This document shows, piece after piece, positions 52,315 through 64,000 of a stretch of DNA of 64,000 bases (the first letter of the stretch is position 1; every line of letters starts with the position of its first letter). The position numbers and the translations under genes were made by a program. The stretch is from Epiperipatus broadwayi (Eukaryota; Onychophora; Udeonychophora; Euonychophora; Peripatidae), in NCBI GenBank assembly GCA_028023455.1, contig JAQFVV010000999.1, positions 1-64,000 of the forward strand. The letters are read 5' to 3'. The notes below the pieces were generated by a model. That model did not search any database, was not told the origin of the DNA, and saw only the letters and a program-made list of their open reading frames with translations.

Positions 52315-52352
52315 CAGTACTGGATTTCTTAACCATGTGGGGTGATTTAATT
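52288..52352. terminator. 22-bp inverted repeat at the Penelope-like 3' end
   Basis: AATTACATCACCCCGCATGGTT and AACCATGTGGGGTGATTTAATT form a strong stem with two mismatches around a 21-base loop. It overlaps the last codons and stop of the element, so it belongs to its 3' terminus. A role in 3' end formation or RNA recognition is inference; it is labelled terminator only for lack of a better class. Confidence 0.5.
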
Positions 52353-52599
52353 TATATATATATATATATAGTCATCAATATTGTTTTTTAAACAAAAAAA
52401 CAAATGAAAAATAACCTATTTTATGAAAGAAATGGATATATATATATTTTTTCAAGGCTGATGGACCATTCTTTTGTTATACATATGGTTAGTGTGCTGA
52501 AGTTTGATGGTATGTTGTTTAATATAAGTTTTCTGGGGGGAAAGTGTATTTATATTTCATAGTGTTTTATAAATAAATTTGTTTATATTTCAAATATAG

Positions 52600-52770
52600 G
52601 GTGATTCTGGAAGTCCTTTGGTCATAAATATTAATGAACGTTGGACTCAAATAGGCATTGTATCATCATCAGGGAACGCATGTGGTGTCTCATTATCTCT
52701 TTCAATATTCGCACAGGTGTCTGCGTACATTGACTGGATTACTAACCAAATAAACATAAATTCATCTTAG
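52600..52770 (+). CDS. Serine protease (S1), last exon with catalytic serine
   Basis: In phase 0 it reads GDSGSPLVININERWTQIG, then IVSSSGNACGVS, LSIFAQVSAYIDWI and a short polar tail to TAG (52768-52770). The catalytic Ser codon is 52606-52608. The Cys of NACG pairs with C191. Three usually fixed positions differ: GDSGGP is GDSGSP, the SWG of the substrate cleft (positions 214-216) reads SSS, and Gly226 in PGVYT reads Ser in LSIFA. The pocket walls are therefore bulkier than in trypsin. The AG acceptor is at 52598-52599. The catalytic triad is complete, so an active but narrow-specificity enzyme is plausible. Confidence 0.93.
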   Translation, partial: GDSGSPLVININERWTQIGIVSSSGNACGVSLSLSIFAQVSAYIDWITNQININSS

Positions 52771-52840
52771 AAGAAAAATTAATTATTGTAAATAAACATT
52801 TTTATTTTTTTTTTAATTTCTTTGTATTTTGCATCTTTAA

Positions 52841-52846
52841 TAAAGA
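52841..52846 (+). promoter_or_regulatory. Poly(A) signal of the serine protease gene
   Basis: AATAAA lies 71 bases after the stop codon in a T-rich context. A short 3' UTR is expected. Confidence 0.75.
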
Positions 52847-52859
52847 AGTCTTTTTAAAG

Positions 52860-53747
52860 AAATGGATATGGAAGTTTTTTATAGTGACTATTTCATTATT
52901 TACTATATATATATATGAATAAATGATAATCACCAATTGAAGGAGTGATTACATATATTGTTATTAAGTGGTCCAAAGTTTGGGAGTGTAAAAAAAATGT
53001 AACTTGTGTAATAAAGTATAAATAAGGGTGAACATAAGTGATTGATTAACTGATTCCCATCGTGGGGGAAGGGGTCATGTATATTTTTCATTCACATGTC
53101 TTTGACCACATGTTTGAAAAAATTATGGATTTAAACTTCCAAAATAAATTATATATATATTGTAACAAAATTAAAGGTCATTCAAAAGATATTACCATAC
53201 CCGAGTTGTCCGTAATATATATTAAATAATCATAAATTCAAAAATATTGTTAAAAAATTATGAATCCAAAGTATTCAGTATACTATTATATTCAGCTTAA
53301 TTTAATGAAGAGGATCAATTGGATCAAGTATATTATTTAATCAAGAAATGATTCAAATATACATATTTATTTTATTTCAAAAAGCTTCCAATATAAATAT
53401 TTAGCTTAATAAACGAAAAATGCATTGTAGATTTTTATATCAAAAGAGAAGAATTATTTAACATGAGTAGTGGCTATTAAACCAAAGATCAGATTGAGTT
53501 ATCAATCATATTAAGGGTCATTGGACTAAATGAAATATATTTCTATCATTAGATTTCTCAAGATATCCCACTATCAATAATTATAAGCAAATTATTAATA
53601 ACAAGTATTATAACTCAGGTATATAAAATCACGTGAGGTGAGTACACTAGTAATTCAATAAAATATAACTCAGGTATACAGACAGTAGATCTTGTCCACT
53701 TTCATTTCTTGGTTTGATGTTAAGTGCATGTTTAAACAAATACTAAG
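52860..53747. other. Downstream intergenic DNA, no recognised feature
   Basis: AT-rich. Short (TA)n runs occur at 52904 and 53150, with a local repeat of ATAACTCAGGTATA (53609 and 53666). No coding block was seen. Confidence 0.5.
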
Positions 53748-53850
53748 TGAATATGGTCTAGCAGGGTGCCACTAGATTATTTGAATCTAGACACAGTTAT
53801 ATCTAATAACCTTTTCACATGTACCAGGTTTGAATCCCTTCTTGGTACTT
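53748..53850 (+). mobile_element. tRNA-derived SINE-like repeat
   Basis: TGGTCTAGCAGGG (53754, box A-like) is followed by GGTTTGAATCC (53827-53837, box B). The spacing is somewhat long, and no complete tRNA fold is possible. It resembles the repeat at 764 in its box B but not outside it. Confidence 0.4.
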
Positions 53851-56726
53851 TATTTCTAATAAAATGGGAGATTTTGCTTTTTGAGCCATATCACTATACG
53901 CACTAATATTTAGGTAAAAGTAAAACATCTTTAAACCAAAGTGGAGTATATTAGACATAAATCATTTCTTAGATCTTAACATAACAAATGTGTTTCAATA
54001 TTTTTATAAGTTTACTAGCTCAGATTATATATAACTAATTTAGGATGGCAATTCACTCATCCTTGCATGAAATAGATGATGGGATGTGGTTATAATAATA
54101 CTAAGAAATCACTAAATATTATAAAATCAATATTTATTTATGGCCTTTAAACAGTTAAACAGCTCATTAATTAAAACGTTGATGATGATGATGATAATAA
54201 TAACGATAATGACAAGGGTTTCAACTACAGCTCTAGGACTAAGCCTAAACATAAAACTAATTTTTATAAAGAAATTCATAATTATTGCTTAATTTTAGCA
54301 TACTTACTTATATCTTAAATAACTAATATTCAACCATTGATGATGAATAATCACACTTAACAAAGACTACACTTAATTAAATATATACGCCTCGTTTAAT
54401 AAAACAAACTAATATTTATTACTGCATTTCTAACATATACATAAAAATTTCTAGATAAACATGAAAATTGACATGAATAATAACAACAATAATAATTGAT
54501 TATATGACAATCCTCAGATTAATTTCAAGTTCTTCCCCCTTTCTCTTCAAATGTATTTTGTATTAAGTTGGATGTCACATTGACCATGATTTTCATTCCA
54601 TGAGAAAAGTATTTCAAGTAAAAAATATCTGCTCATTAGCACACATACTTTATAAATCTAACATGTAAGTAGAATGTTAAAAAAATGTTAATAGAATTGA
54701 AAGAGCAAGTTTTAGAAACAAGTTTTAAATTATTTTCTCCCCCTCTCTTCTACCTCTGAAATGCTATACTTAACTTGAAACAAAATAATCTAATATTCTA
54801 ATACTACTTGTTACTTCACATTCACTCGCAATTATACACATATAAAAATATTATTATGTATGTGCTTGTTTTATCCCCTAATAACAAAATATTATTTAAA
54901 ACCAAAATAATAATAATATATTAGTTAAAACTAAAATCATAATACCATAAAAAAAATTGTTTTACACATTAATATTTCATAACTGGAAAATTAATAAACA
55001 AATAATTTTGATACATTCAAGATAATTTATGAAGTTCAAAGTTATTATTAGTAAGACATTCTTGTTTTTAATCGATCTGAATAGTCTTTAAAAGTTCTTT
55101 AAATAAAATATACCACTTTATTGCTAAAATGTTTATTAAGACTCTGATATAAAGAAAATAGATATAAAAAGTCATATTACCGATCTTTTGTTTGTGGCAA
55201 ATTTCCAAGGGTTCAAACTTGTCTTGTATAATGTCTATATTTCTGCAGCTACCATTTCTGTTTTACGTGGGAACAATCTCTTGAGGTGTATAACTATTTG
55301 ATGATGATGACTATTGAGGTTATTTGCTTTAGAGGACAATTTGGAAATCATTATATTAATTTTTCTTCTCTTACTGTCACGCATGATTCTTTTAGTGGAT
55401 GAAATACAGCAGTTGTTTTCACATTTATAAATTTTCTTGAGTTTAAAATCAGTTGGAACAATTAATTGGACTTGATGATTAATATTTATCGGTAGATTAA
55501 TTCATCTTTCATCAAATGCAGGTGAATGCCTTCTTCCTTCTATTAAGAACATCTTATTTCTTTGGTCAGTTGAAAGGTGTAGAATATTATTTTAGACAAA
55601 CATCTTTTCTTTCCTATATGATGTGCAGCTTTGCCAGATGGGACATACATATAATTTTTCTAGCCAGCCATTTCTTATGTTTTCAATATTCAATTTAATA
55701 GTCTAATAATCTGAATCATAATCACAATAATCATAATTATTCCAGACAGCTTTTTATATCCAATTTTTAGCTAACTTAACCAATCAGAGATAGCGTCACT
55801 TGCTATTTTTGGACAAATTCGTTTTAATTAGATCTCTAATTTATTTTCAACTAAATTATTTTTCAACTGAAAAGTTTAATCCTTTTTCCAGACACTTTTG
55901 TTTAAAAAAAAAATAGACTTAATTCTTATTTCCTTTCTTTTTTACATTTAGGTAACATTTCAAAACTTTGAGCTTCCTTCTTTAGATCTTAAGATAAGAC
56001 AATTTCAAAATTAGAGTTCCCACCCAAATTAAGCTCCCAAAGTGAAAATCAATCATTTACAAAAAAACATTGCTACAAAGATAGATATCTGATTCAACAG
56101 ATTTCCTCTTTTAACATAAAATTGTACAAAAAATAATTTGACAGATTTAACCCTTCCTTTTCTTTCAATATTTAATAAATGTAAATTGCTGTATGTAATG
56201 TACACAGATACTTCATTATTTCAAATCATTCATAAACTAACATTAAATAATATAATCGCTAGCTTAGTAATTATAACCCTATTATTTAATTAAATCTGTA
56301 ACTTTTAAATTACAATTATAGAAAAGAAAATAGAAGTATAGAATAAGATATTAGAATTGATCAAGCATAGATTAGTTTTAAAGAAAGTTAAAATGTTGAA
56401 TATTTGAAATATAAAACAATTAAATAGTTTACACATACATTGCCTATACGTATGCATTATAATTTTGCTTTTTAAAGAAAAATTAAAATTTGAATAGCTT
56501 AAATGTGTGTATTACCTTTCTATCAACCCACAAACAAGTAAAGCATATAATTGTTGTCCCACTCTCTTTCTGTCTAAAGCGTTTAAGATTTTGATCTGGT
56601 AGGGTTTGAACTTGGATGCCCTACAGCTTCTTTTATAGTTATATAAAAATGTGATGATGATTTTTGTTTTACACTTTCTTACATGCACATTACTATAAAT
56701 TTGGCTAGTGACCAAATTGTAATGGC

Positions 56727-56728
<2 letters not shown>
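53851..56728. other. Intergenic DNA, nothing recognised
   Basis: AT-rich throughout, with somewhat less AT at 55180-55680. Short open frames there show no known motif. Confidence 0.45.

Positions 56729-56789
<61 letters not shown>
56729..56789. repeat. (AT)n microsatellite, about 60 bp
   Basis: Pure AT dinucleotides. The adjacent minus-strand open frame with Tyr-Ile repeats is not a gene. Confidence 0.95.
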
Positions 56790-56791
<2 letters not shown>

Positions 56792-57190
56792 TGCATCAGT
56801 TTGAATCCTTCAATGTTATTTATTAAAGGCTAAAACTTTTTTTATAAAAAATGAAGACAATTATTTTTTATGCATGTTTGATTAATGGTCTAATACATGT
56901 AAAGGCCTGCATTATATATATATTATTAAAATAATTTATCCCGTATTCAAAAGTTTGTTTATCTTTCATCTTGTTCCTATTTAATATGTAAGCCTACATT
57001 TCACAAAGAGATTTGATGACAACATTTGTTCATGCTAAACATATAACTAGTATGTGCCCCATGTGAAAGCAGTAATGTTATGTCTAGTGCTTTTGACGGA
57101 ATCCAGATTAAGAAACAAATATTATTTTTCAAAGAGATTAGAAATAATTGTAACCATGGAATTAATGTGATATTTATGAAAGGTAGGCAC

Positions 57191-57310
57191 TATATATATA
57201 TATATATATATTGAAACAGTAAGGTCTGCTTTGCAGATCTTCGTTTCACCTTTTCTCACTTATTTCCTACCCCATACCTTAGTTTGAACCCCAATCTATC
57301 GTAGTGTGTC
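57191..57310. repeat. Short dispersed repeat attached to (AT)n, copy 1
   Basis: After (TA)n it reads TTGAAACAGTAAGGTCTGC, a small AAGGTCTGC/GCAGATCTT hairpin, GTTTCACC, CCTACCCC and TTTGAACCCC. The copy at 63693-63770 shares the order. On the minus strand GGGGTTCAAACTA resembles a box B, so a tRNA-derived SINE with an AT tail is likely. Confidence 0.5.
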
Positions 57311-57319
57311 TGCAATATG

Positions 57320-60300
57320 CTTATATACTGAAAATCCTGCCTAATTTTAAACCACAAGAACAATGCTCATATTATATATATAAGTCATTCCCAAATAAAT
57401 AAAAGATTATAGATTATGTATATGTTCACATAATTTTAATTTATTAAAAAGTAGGTTATATAAGTCGTAATTGTGCACATACTATGATATGCATTTTAAA
57501 ACATACAAAATTATAAATTGTTAAAGTTATTTTGTTTGAATCTATTTACAAATATATTACCGTCTTAATATATTTTGATTTAAAATAAAATTCATTTAGT
57601 AAATAGATTCAAATATTGCAAGTTAAAAGTAAAATAATTTTCATTTAATTTAATAAAAGTCATTCCAAATATTTCTTTAAAATAAATGAGGGACAATAGT
57701 TTAATTAGTTAATATTATATAAGTTTTATCTAAAAACAGTAAATGTCCACTTAAGGTTTTCTTTAATTAATAAAAGTAATTTTTAATTAAATCTAGTTTG
57801 TAATTCGAATGTCGACAGGGAAATTAACAAAAGTAATTAATTAATTTCGAATTCCTTTAGACATTCGGATGATTTAATTACAGCTGATAAGTCTGATATA
57901 TTTTTGTAATGCTCCAGGGCAGTTCTATCATTAAAGTGTACTATAAAAAAGAAGGGTTTTCTTTTGTTCTCCAGTTTCTTCTAATGCTTCTAAGAAAAAT
58001 CATTCTGAGGTCTAATGTTTCTAACCAAATTTATTGTAGTAAATGTGTAAATCTTGACATGACAGAGTAGAGTGCAAGAAGGCTATTTCTCTCTGAAATG
58101 GTCATATGCTGCCATAGACCATCGTAAGTTATCACCCAAGGAACCCTGGAACTGCTGCTGCTGCCAAAATTATGAACATTTCCAGATTTTGCTGCTGAAT
58201 TATAAAACCTGCCGAACATCTACCTGAAAATGCTTCTCCAGAGGTAGCCCCAAATTAACCCAAGAGCTCTTGTGATAACTAACATGCTATAGCTATTTTA
58301 AATTGTTTTCTGATATTTCACATAACTTCATTATGTATTTCTTTAACGTGTTTAAATATACTCAACATTTTGCTCTCTATCATTGGGTTAGTGTTTTCTA
58401 TTTATTAAGCTTTCTGTTATTTTATTATGATAATGTATCAGAATCATCTTTGACCAAGTGAATTATTCTTTTTGTTGAAACTAAGATGCCACTATAAAGG
58501 CATATTTCAAATTTCTAAATAATTTCCAATTTTTATTATCTTGCAAATCATTCGTTCGAGGGTGATTCTTTTCTTTAATATATAATATAATCACATAGTT
58601 TAAAATCTACATGTTATTGATTTTAATCTAATATGAGAGTATGTGCGAGGTCAATGATTAAATGTGTCCCCAAATGCATGATTGCATATATAAATCTATA
58701 CTTACTTTTCAAACCCGCAAGCATGCATTTTCCTATTTTAATTACCGTGTTCTACTTTAATTACAAAGTTAATCATTGACGTCGAGAATGTGCAGACTCT
58801 TTTAAATGAATTTCGGGGAATTTGATTGGGCATTTCTCTTAATCCAAGTAAAACCCATTCAATATGTTTTTATATACACTAGTCTTGTATTGCTGGTAAA
58901 TGAATTGGTTGTTGAGACCGCTTTGTTTTACTTTTCCAAGGATTCTTTACATGGCAAAGTCCATTATTTTCGCTTATTGCAGTTTCCAAGCAGAGTGTCC
59001 CAAATGACACACCTGGGAATTAAACGCAATCGTCACACAGTCACTAAGTTTTGGCTGTTCATAACAATACTTTCCTATGGGTTAGCAGCAAAATGTCCTC
59101 TGTAATCATTCCAGATCTTCAATATTGTTTTATTTTATATTTATTTTACAAAGCATCCGTGACTTAAACGTGTCACACCCTCCAACTTTAATAAATTCAT
59201 TATCAGCAATACTGACCACCCAATGCAATTCTATTATTATACTCAAATAAATGCTTTGATCACATTCCCACTTTGTTGCTTAGTAAGCTTTAGTCCGTGC
59301 TATTCTCGAAATCAATAAATATTTTAGAACACTTCATTTTCAAATATTTTCTTAAACTTGTATAATTACTCAAAACACCTCGCACATGTTCCTATCTCAT
59401 CAAGCACATTATCGTAATGCTATTAACCTGAGGAATAAAATATATCACTTTGTTTTAAAGTTTTTTTGTCAGTTGTGGGAATATAATGCCAACAATTATT
59501 TAATACACATCCCTGTCTCATGTAAGCAGACAGTGGCATTATATATATAATTTATATGAATAAAATTTGTGAAATTATTTAAAACTAAATTTGATCTCTT
59601 ATTTTATTTGGTTCCTATCACTGTCTCGGTCTATATATATATTTTTTCTGCATTTCTTTTGTAAATCCATAGACGTTAATTAGCCACCCAAGCTTCTTTT
59701 AGTATAGTCTTTATTTTCTCCCTGACCACCAGGCACCGGTCAAAGGTTATACTAGTAGTGGCATCAGATGCGTTATCATGTAGATGGCACTGTGAAATTT
59801 GGACTTTAGATTCGAACTTAGTATATCTAGAAGGCAACCCCTCCTAGAATGTTCAGTTTCGTGTCTGGGGTTTGAATTCTACAGTGTGTTAGCGAGATAG
59901 ACGATTCTGACTGTTACAATATATATATATTTCCATGTTTATGTATTTCCATATCCATATATCGAAATCCACAAGTATATCGAATAAAAAAAAACACCTG
60001 TTGTGAACTATAAAAGTAAAGTCAGTTTAAACTCGAGGTGAAAATATAATATTGATTGTATGATTATAGTTTGTTAATGATTTATGGGTTTGTGTGTAAA
60101 AGAAAATTATATATATAAACATGACTATTTTTTTACTTATTGTTGGTGTAAAAAATAAATGTTTTGTGAGGGGGGTACTAATAAAGACACAGTTCTAACT
60201 TATTACTTTTGTTATCTCTATATTATTTTTACTGTGTTTGCTGAGTATATATCACAAATTATCTAATAGTTATAATAGGCAAAAGTTTAGAAGAAAATGT

Positions 60301-60470
60301 AATAAAATGTATAAAGTAGAAAATATTTGCAAAGAAGAATCATCATGAATATGTTGTGGGTTCACCCACAACATCTAGGAGCCAACCAAGTTTATACTTT
60401 GTAAAAAAGTTGATAATATAGTCTAACTAAGCAAAGTTAATTTAAAATCGGTAGTATATATAAGTAGTAT
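57320..60470. other. Intergenic DNA, nothing firmly recognised
   Basis: AT-rich with slightly richer patches at 58030-58260 and 58730-59110. A 99-codon open frame at 58806-59105 lacks a recognisable motif, and I see no convincing exon structure. A patch at 59720-59920 contains GGGGTTTGAATTCTAC (59868), possibly a degenerate SINE box B. Confidence 0.4.
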
Positions 60471-60475
60471 ATATT

Positions 60476-60565
60476 GCTAAAAGGAGGTTACCTTGACAAC
60501 AATTTGAAATTCTTGATTATCTACATTGAGATTGTCTAAGTGTTAACTAATTTCTAATGGTTTCT
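60476..60565 (+). repeat. Direct repeat, first copy
   Basis: GCTAAAAGGAGGTTACCTTG, AACAATTTGAAATTCTT, then TTGAGATTGT and AAGTGTTAA recur in order at 61793-61880. The two copies flank the dispersed repeat at 61440-61770 on one side only. Confidence 0.65.
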
Positions 60566-60569
60566 TTCA

Positions 60570-61430
60570 ATGTTATAATTGACTATTTATTAGTCTGCAT
60601 TTAGCATGGGTTATATTTACCTGTTTAAGGAGGTTTATTTAAACTTCCAATCAATAATTTCAATCTCTGTAAACAAGTTGCAATTTTTAGTGTCTTTACA
60701 AATACATCTGGGTCTCTTTATGCAGACTTATTTAACATGATTTTGAAGTTACACGATTCGTGTTTCACCAGAAGTCGAACTCCGATATTGCGCTATTGCT
60801 TTAAATAATAAATTTTGCGCACTTACGTTATATTGAAAGTAATTGCACATTATTGGAATGCGACTTTCAACTTAGTAATTTCAATATTTTCAGTGCTTTA
60901 TAATAGTAAGATTTTATGCAATAATGGAATTAAAATCATGATTTCCACATTTTATGTATAAACACATTAAATTTTACAAGATTATAATGTAAATTTGTTG
61001 AACATGGTGCGTGTTAATTTTGCATTTTAAATCATATTCTGTTTTTGCTTTTTAAAAAAGAACGTAATCAATTATTAATCATTTAGTGTCCACAAGTTTA
61101 TTTTTAAAAGGTCAGTAATAGCAGTGGGCACAATTAAATTTGAGAATTAAAAATTAAAATCTGATTTTTATTTGTAATTAACAATTTAAAAATTACTTAC
61201 AGAGATTTGAAATAATGTGATGTGAAATTTGATTTTTAAATGGAATTGAAAATTAAAGACAAAAATAATAATTTAATTTTTAGTTGTTAGTTTCATAAAC
61301 AATTAATAAAATCATCGTCTCAAAAATTAATTACTAATTATGTTGTCTCCAGAAAACCATTGTCACAACATGAGTGTGAAGTTGGCACTAGTTGTTTGCA
61401 AACGAACGTGTTTTTGGCAAATAGCTATAA
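60570..61430. other. Intergenic DNA, nothing recognised
   Basis: AT-rich with many AATTAAAA stretches at 61130-61340. No features were found. Confidence 0.45.
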
Positions 61431-61439
61431 TAATTAAAA

Positions 61440-61770
61440 TGTGTATAAAAATGTAAATTACTGTACTGTAAATTATGCATAAAAATATATTATTTTGAAT
61501 AAAATTAAATATTATAGTTAAAAAAGTTTGTCTTGTAACAATTTTTTTTCAAATTTGAAATTTTTTATTAGTCATATTTTATTTTCTTATTTTTTTCTTG
61601 CACGAATTTTAAAGTAATTTTACATTGGGGCTTTGCTTTTACACGAATTTTGAAAAATCACAGACCGCACCCCCCTATTTTCAATGTAAGTTACATCTAT
61701 GTTTGCGCGTGTTTTCTGAGGAACCCATATCACGTAAAATGAGACCCAGGTGTATATGGGACCATTAATG
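61440..61770 (+). repeat. Dispersed repeat, second copy (inverted partner at 1412-1690)
   Basis: It shares a CACCCCCC run, GAATTTTGAAAAATCACA and the outer end ACGTAAAATGAGACCCAGGT with the reverse complement of the first copy. The outer end CCATATCACGTAAAATGAGA may be a transposon terminus. Confidence 0.45.
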
Positions 61771-61792
61771 GATGTGGGATTCCATCTCAATT

Positions 61793-61876
61793 GCTAAAAG
61801 TTGTTGCCTTGACAACAGTTTGAAATTCTTCATTGTTGTTTATATTGGGATTGTATTAAGTGTTGTTTGGTTTCTA

Positions 61877-61880
<4 letters not shown>
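61793..61880 (+). repeat. Direct repeat, second copy
   Basis: GCTAAAAGTTGTTGCCTTG, AACAGTTTGAAATTCTT, TTGGGATTGT and AAGTGTTG correspond to 60476-60565. Confidence 0.65.
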
Positions 61881-61950
<70 letters not shown>

Positions 61951-61958
61951 GCCTGTAT

Positions 61959-61994
<36 letters not shown>
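61880..61994. repeat. (CA)n/(TA)n microsatellites and AT hairpin
   Basis: (CA)n of about 28 bp passes into (TA)n. AGCCTGTATCC then an (AT)n core and GGAACAGGCT (61951-62004) form a hairpin. On the minus strand it is preceded by CTGATGA (62013-62007). Confidence 0.9.
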
Positions 61995-61996
<2 letters not shown>

Positions 61997-62019
61997 AACA
62001 GGCTTTCATCAGTTGAAAA

Positions 62020-63653
62020 TAGATCATCACAGTTATTAAGAGAGTATATCTTTTATTTCTGTACCTATATACCATATATATTTTAATTTAATTCATAGCA
62101 GAGGATAGGATAACCATTTAAATTAACATATGGAATTTAGGTGTGTTTATGATTATCTCAATCATCTTTGCATGCTATATTTTTATTTGGAAATCGTAAT
62201 TTGTTTTATTTTAATTAACTTGATATATTTGAATTCTATCTGTCATAGTGGTGATATGGGATGCTCTGATTATATACTGAAATCAGAAATAGACAGGTCT
62301 ACTGAAAACATTTAAGACAACGATTAGTATAAACAAGAAAAATATAGTGTAATTTTACAAATGCTTGGACTAAATACAAATTAGGAAACGTTTTCCATTT
62401 GATGTTGAGCGATTCTGTATGCAAGCAAGTACTCATAAACTATTTTATTTTATTTGCACTAAAAGAAACATTTCTCCATTATGTTACCTACTAACACTTA
62501 CATTACCCTTTTTATACCAATATTAAAGTAATGATAGGAACAAAAACATTTATATAAAATATACAAATAAATAAAATTAATGATGTTAACCTAAATTTGA
62601 TTTTGAAGCTCATAAAAAAAATGACTTGGTGAATCATTCTAGTAATCCTCATTAATCCGTTTCAGGTATGGATGATAAATTGTGAGAGTTCTAGAATATT
62701 CATTAAGTCACTTATCCTTTGTATTCTTGGAATTTTGCTTTGAAATAGAGAATTATTGAATCCATTTATTAAATTCTGTGAGTATAGCTCCATGAGTGAT
62801 TACTTTCTTTCCAAGATGAGGCTTTTGCAATTACCAATGCATTATTGTATCGTTATTTAAATATTTATTTACTAAATTATTTTGAATGAATTAATAGGAA
62901 TCGTTCTTGTATTATTAGATATTCTCAAATCCAGATGCTTCAATTTTCATTTAAAACGATAGACATTTTAGAAATTTGACCAAATTTAATTTCAGAGATT
63001 TTAATTTTGAATACCTCAATTGGCCCACTTTAATTCTATATGCTTGTTTCTTGGATATTGAGGTATTGTTTTTTTAATATTTCAACTCAATTGGCTGGTG
63101 TTTCTATTAAAGTTGTACATTTGAATTTTCTACTTAAATTTTCATAGATTATTCAGCAGATGAAAAATCTTATCTTTTTTGGAGAAACTCGTTTGTTGAA
63201 AAACCGCAAGCAAAATCATGATTATTATTTAGATCCACTGTTGACATCATGATTAAAGAATGTTTTTATGTGTAATGTGTCAATAAACACTAAAATTTTT
63301 AATTGATAATTTTTTACTTTAATATAAATTTTCATATCTTCACTGCGTTTCTTTCATCCCATCATATCTACCACTCACAAGCATAGTGTGTTGGAGTTAT
63401 ACCATACTTAACAAGATAATAATTACTAAAGATTACTTATCGTGTATGTGTCTTATAAATTAATTGAGATATGTATTTATAGCATACTTAATTTGGAGTT
63501 TAAATATGTGTTGCAATTAATAGTTTGTCAAATATAGTGCTTTAACTTTTACTAATCTAGTGATTAATAAATAGCATTAATATCATGGATGTTGGATTCG
63601 AATTATGCCACAAGTTGTGCAAGTGTTTTTGGAATGTAAGAAGCGTATGTAAC

Positions 63654-63655
<2 letters not shown>
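62020..63655. other. Intergenic DNA, nothing recognised
   Basis: AT-rich sequence without coding or repeat signals that I can identify. Confidence 0.45.
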
Positions 63656-63656
<1 letters not shown>

Positions 63657-63694
<38 letters not shown>

Positions 63695-63790
63695 AAGCAG
63701 TCAATCTTAGCTTTAAGATTGAGTTTCATGTTTCCACCTACTAACCCGTATTGAAACCCCTATATCCCATCCCGCTCCTTTTGTCGTATA
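63657..63790. repeat. Short dispersed repeat attached to (AT)n, copy 2
   Basis: After (AT)n (63657-63692) comes TTGAAGCAGTCAATCTTAGC, a hairpin AATCTTAGCTTTAAGATT, GTTTCATGTTTCCACCTAC and TTGAAACCCC. The order matches the copy at 57191. Confidence 0.5.
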
Positions 63791-64000
63791 TATTTGGAAT
63801 GAACACCTAAATTATAAAATTTAATGTTTCAATAACATGTTTTAAAATTATTATTAATTCTTTTTTATGACTTATTAGTTCTTTTTTATTAAAATATCAG
63901 AGGTGTGACTCAAATATATATATATATGAGCAAAACTTACTAACAAAATATTGATTTTTAAATATTTTATCATGCGTCATTTTTAGCTTTTTCTTTTTTA

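Noticed and set aside
58806-59105. 99-codon open frame downstream of the gene
   Set aside because: No recognised motif, no splice or start context that stands out, and no similarity to anything else in the window.
61951-62013. Hammerhead ribozyme at the AT hairpin (CTGATGA next to a stem)
   Set aside because: After the stem there is no GAAA box and no cleavage triplet, so only the first core box is shared.

Overview
This is a very AT-rich eukaryotic nuclear segment with spliced genes, dense (AT)n and trinucleotide microsatellites and many retroelements. The only host gene I can support is a secreted S1 serine protease. Its split catalytic domain, N-glycosylation sequons and half-cystine pattern, together with Penelope-like, RTE-like, I/Jockey-like and Ty3/Gypsy elements, fit an invertebrate. 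I favour a chelicerate arthropod, but that assignment is inference.

The gene is on the + strand and contributes four exons: 4285-4370, 18200-18483, 46445-46593 and 52600-52770. They splice in phase to about 229 residues ending in a stop, with a poly(A) signal at 52841. The catalytic His, Asp and Ser are all present. The start of the gene (signal peptide, any regulatory domain, activation site) is not recognisable and probably lies upstream of the window. The substrate-pocket residues are unusual.

Most of the rest is transposable-element sequence inside the introns. Intron 1 (13.8 kb) holds a tRNA-type SINE, one copy of an unclassified ~2 kb repeat (called R1 here), large palindromes and (AT)n tracts. 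Intron 2 (28 kb) is a nest. A minus-strand LINE (L1, 3' tail at 18749-18819) is split at its C-terminal Cys/His motif by a 16.1-kb unit with hAT-like ends and an 8-bp target duplication (19483-35574). Inside that unit lie two head-to-head R1 copies, a piggyBac-like element inserted into one of them at TTAA, an LTR-flanked Ty3/Gypsy element with a deleted pol, and an RTE-like LINE fragment. L1 resumes at 35575, and a second copy of the same LINE (L2, 40331-45177) lies head-to-tail behind it, its endonuclease interrupted by a small (AT)n-bearing insert. Intron 3 (6 kb) holds an RTE-like LINE, a palindrome, a second RTE 3' end and a nearly complete but decayed Penelope-like element with reverse transcriptase and GIY-YIG endonuclease remnants.

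Upstream of exon 1 are a second Penelope-like fragment, a SINE, and a foldback repeat (3504-3862) that contains a near-canonical type I hammerhead ribozyme. Downstream of the gene I see only scattered SINE-like repeats, microsatellites and featureless AT-rich DNA.

All element-family assignments come from motifs read by eye; no database search was possible.
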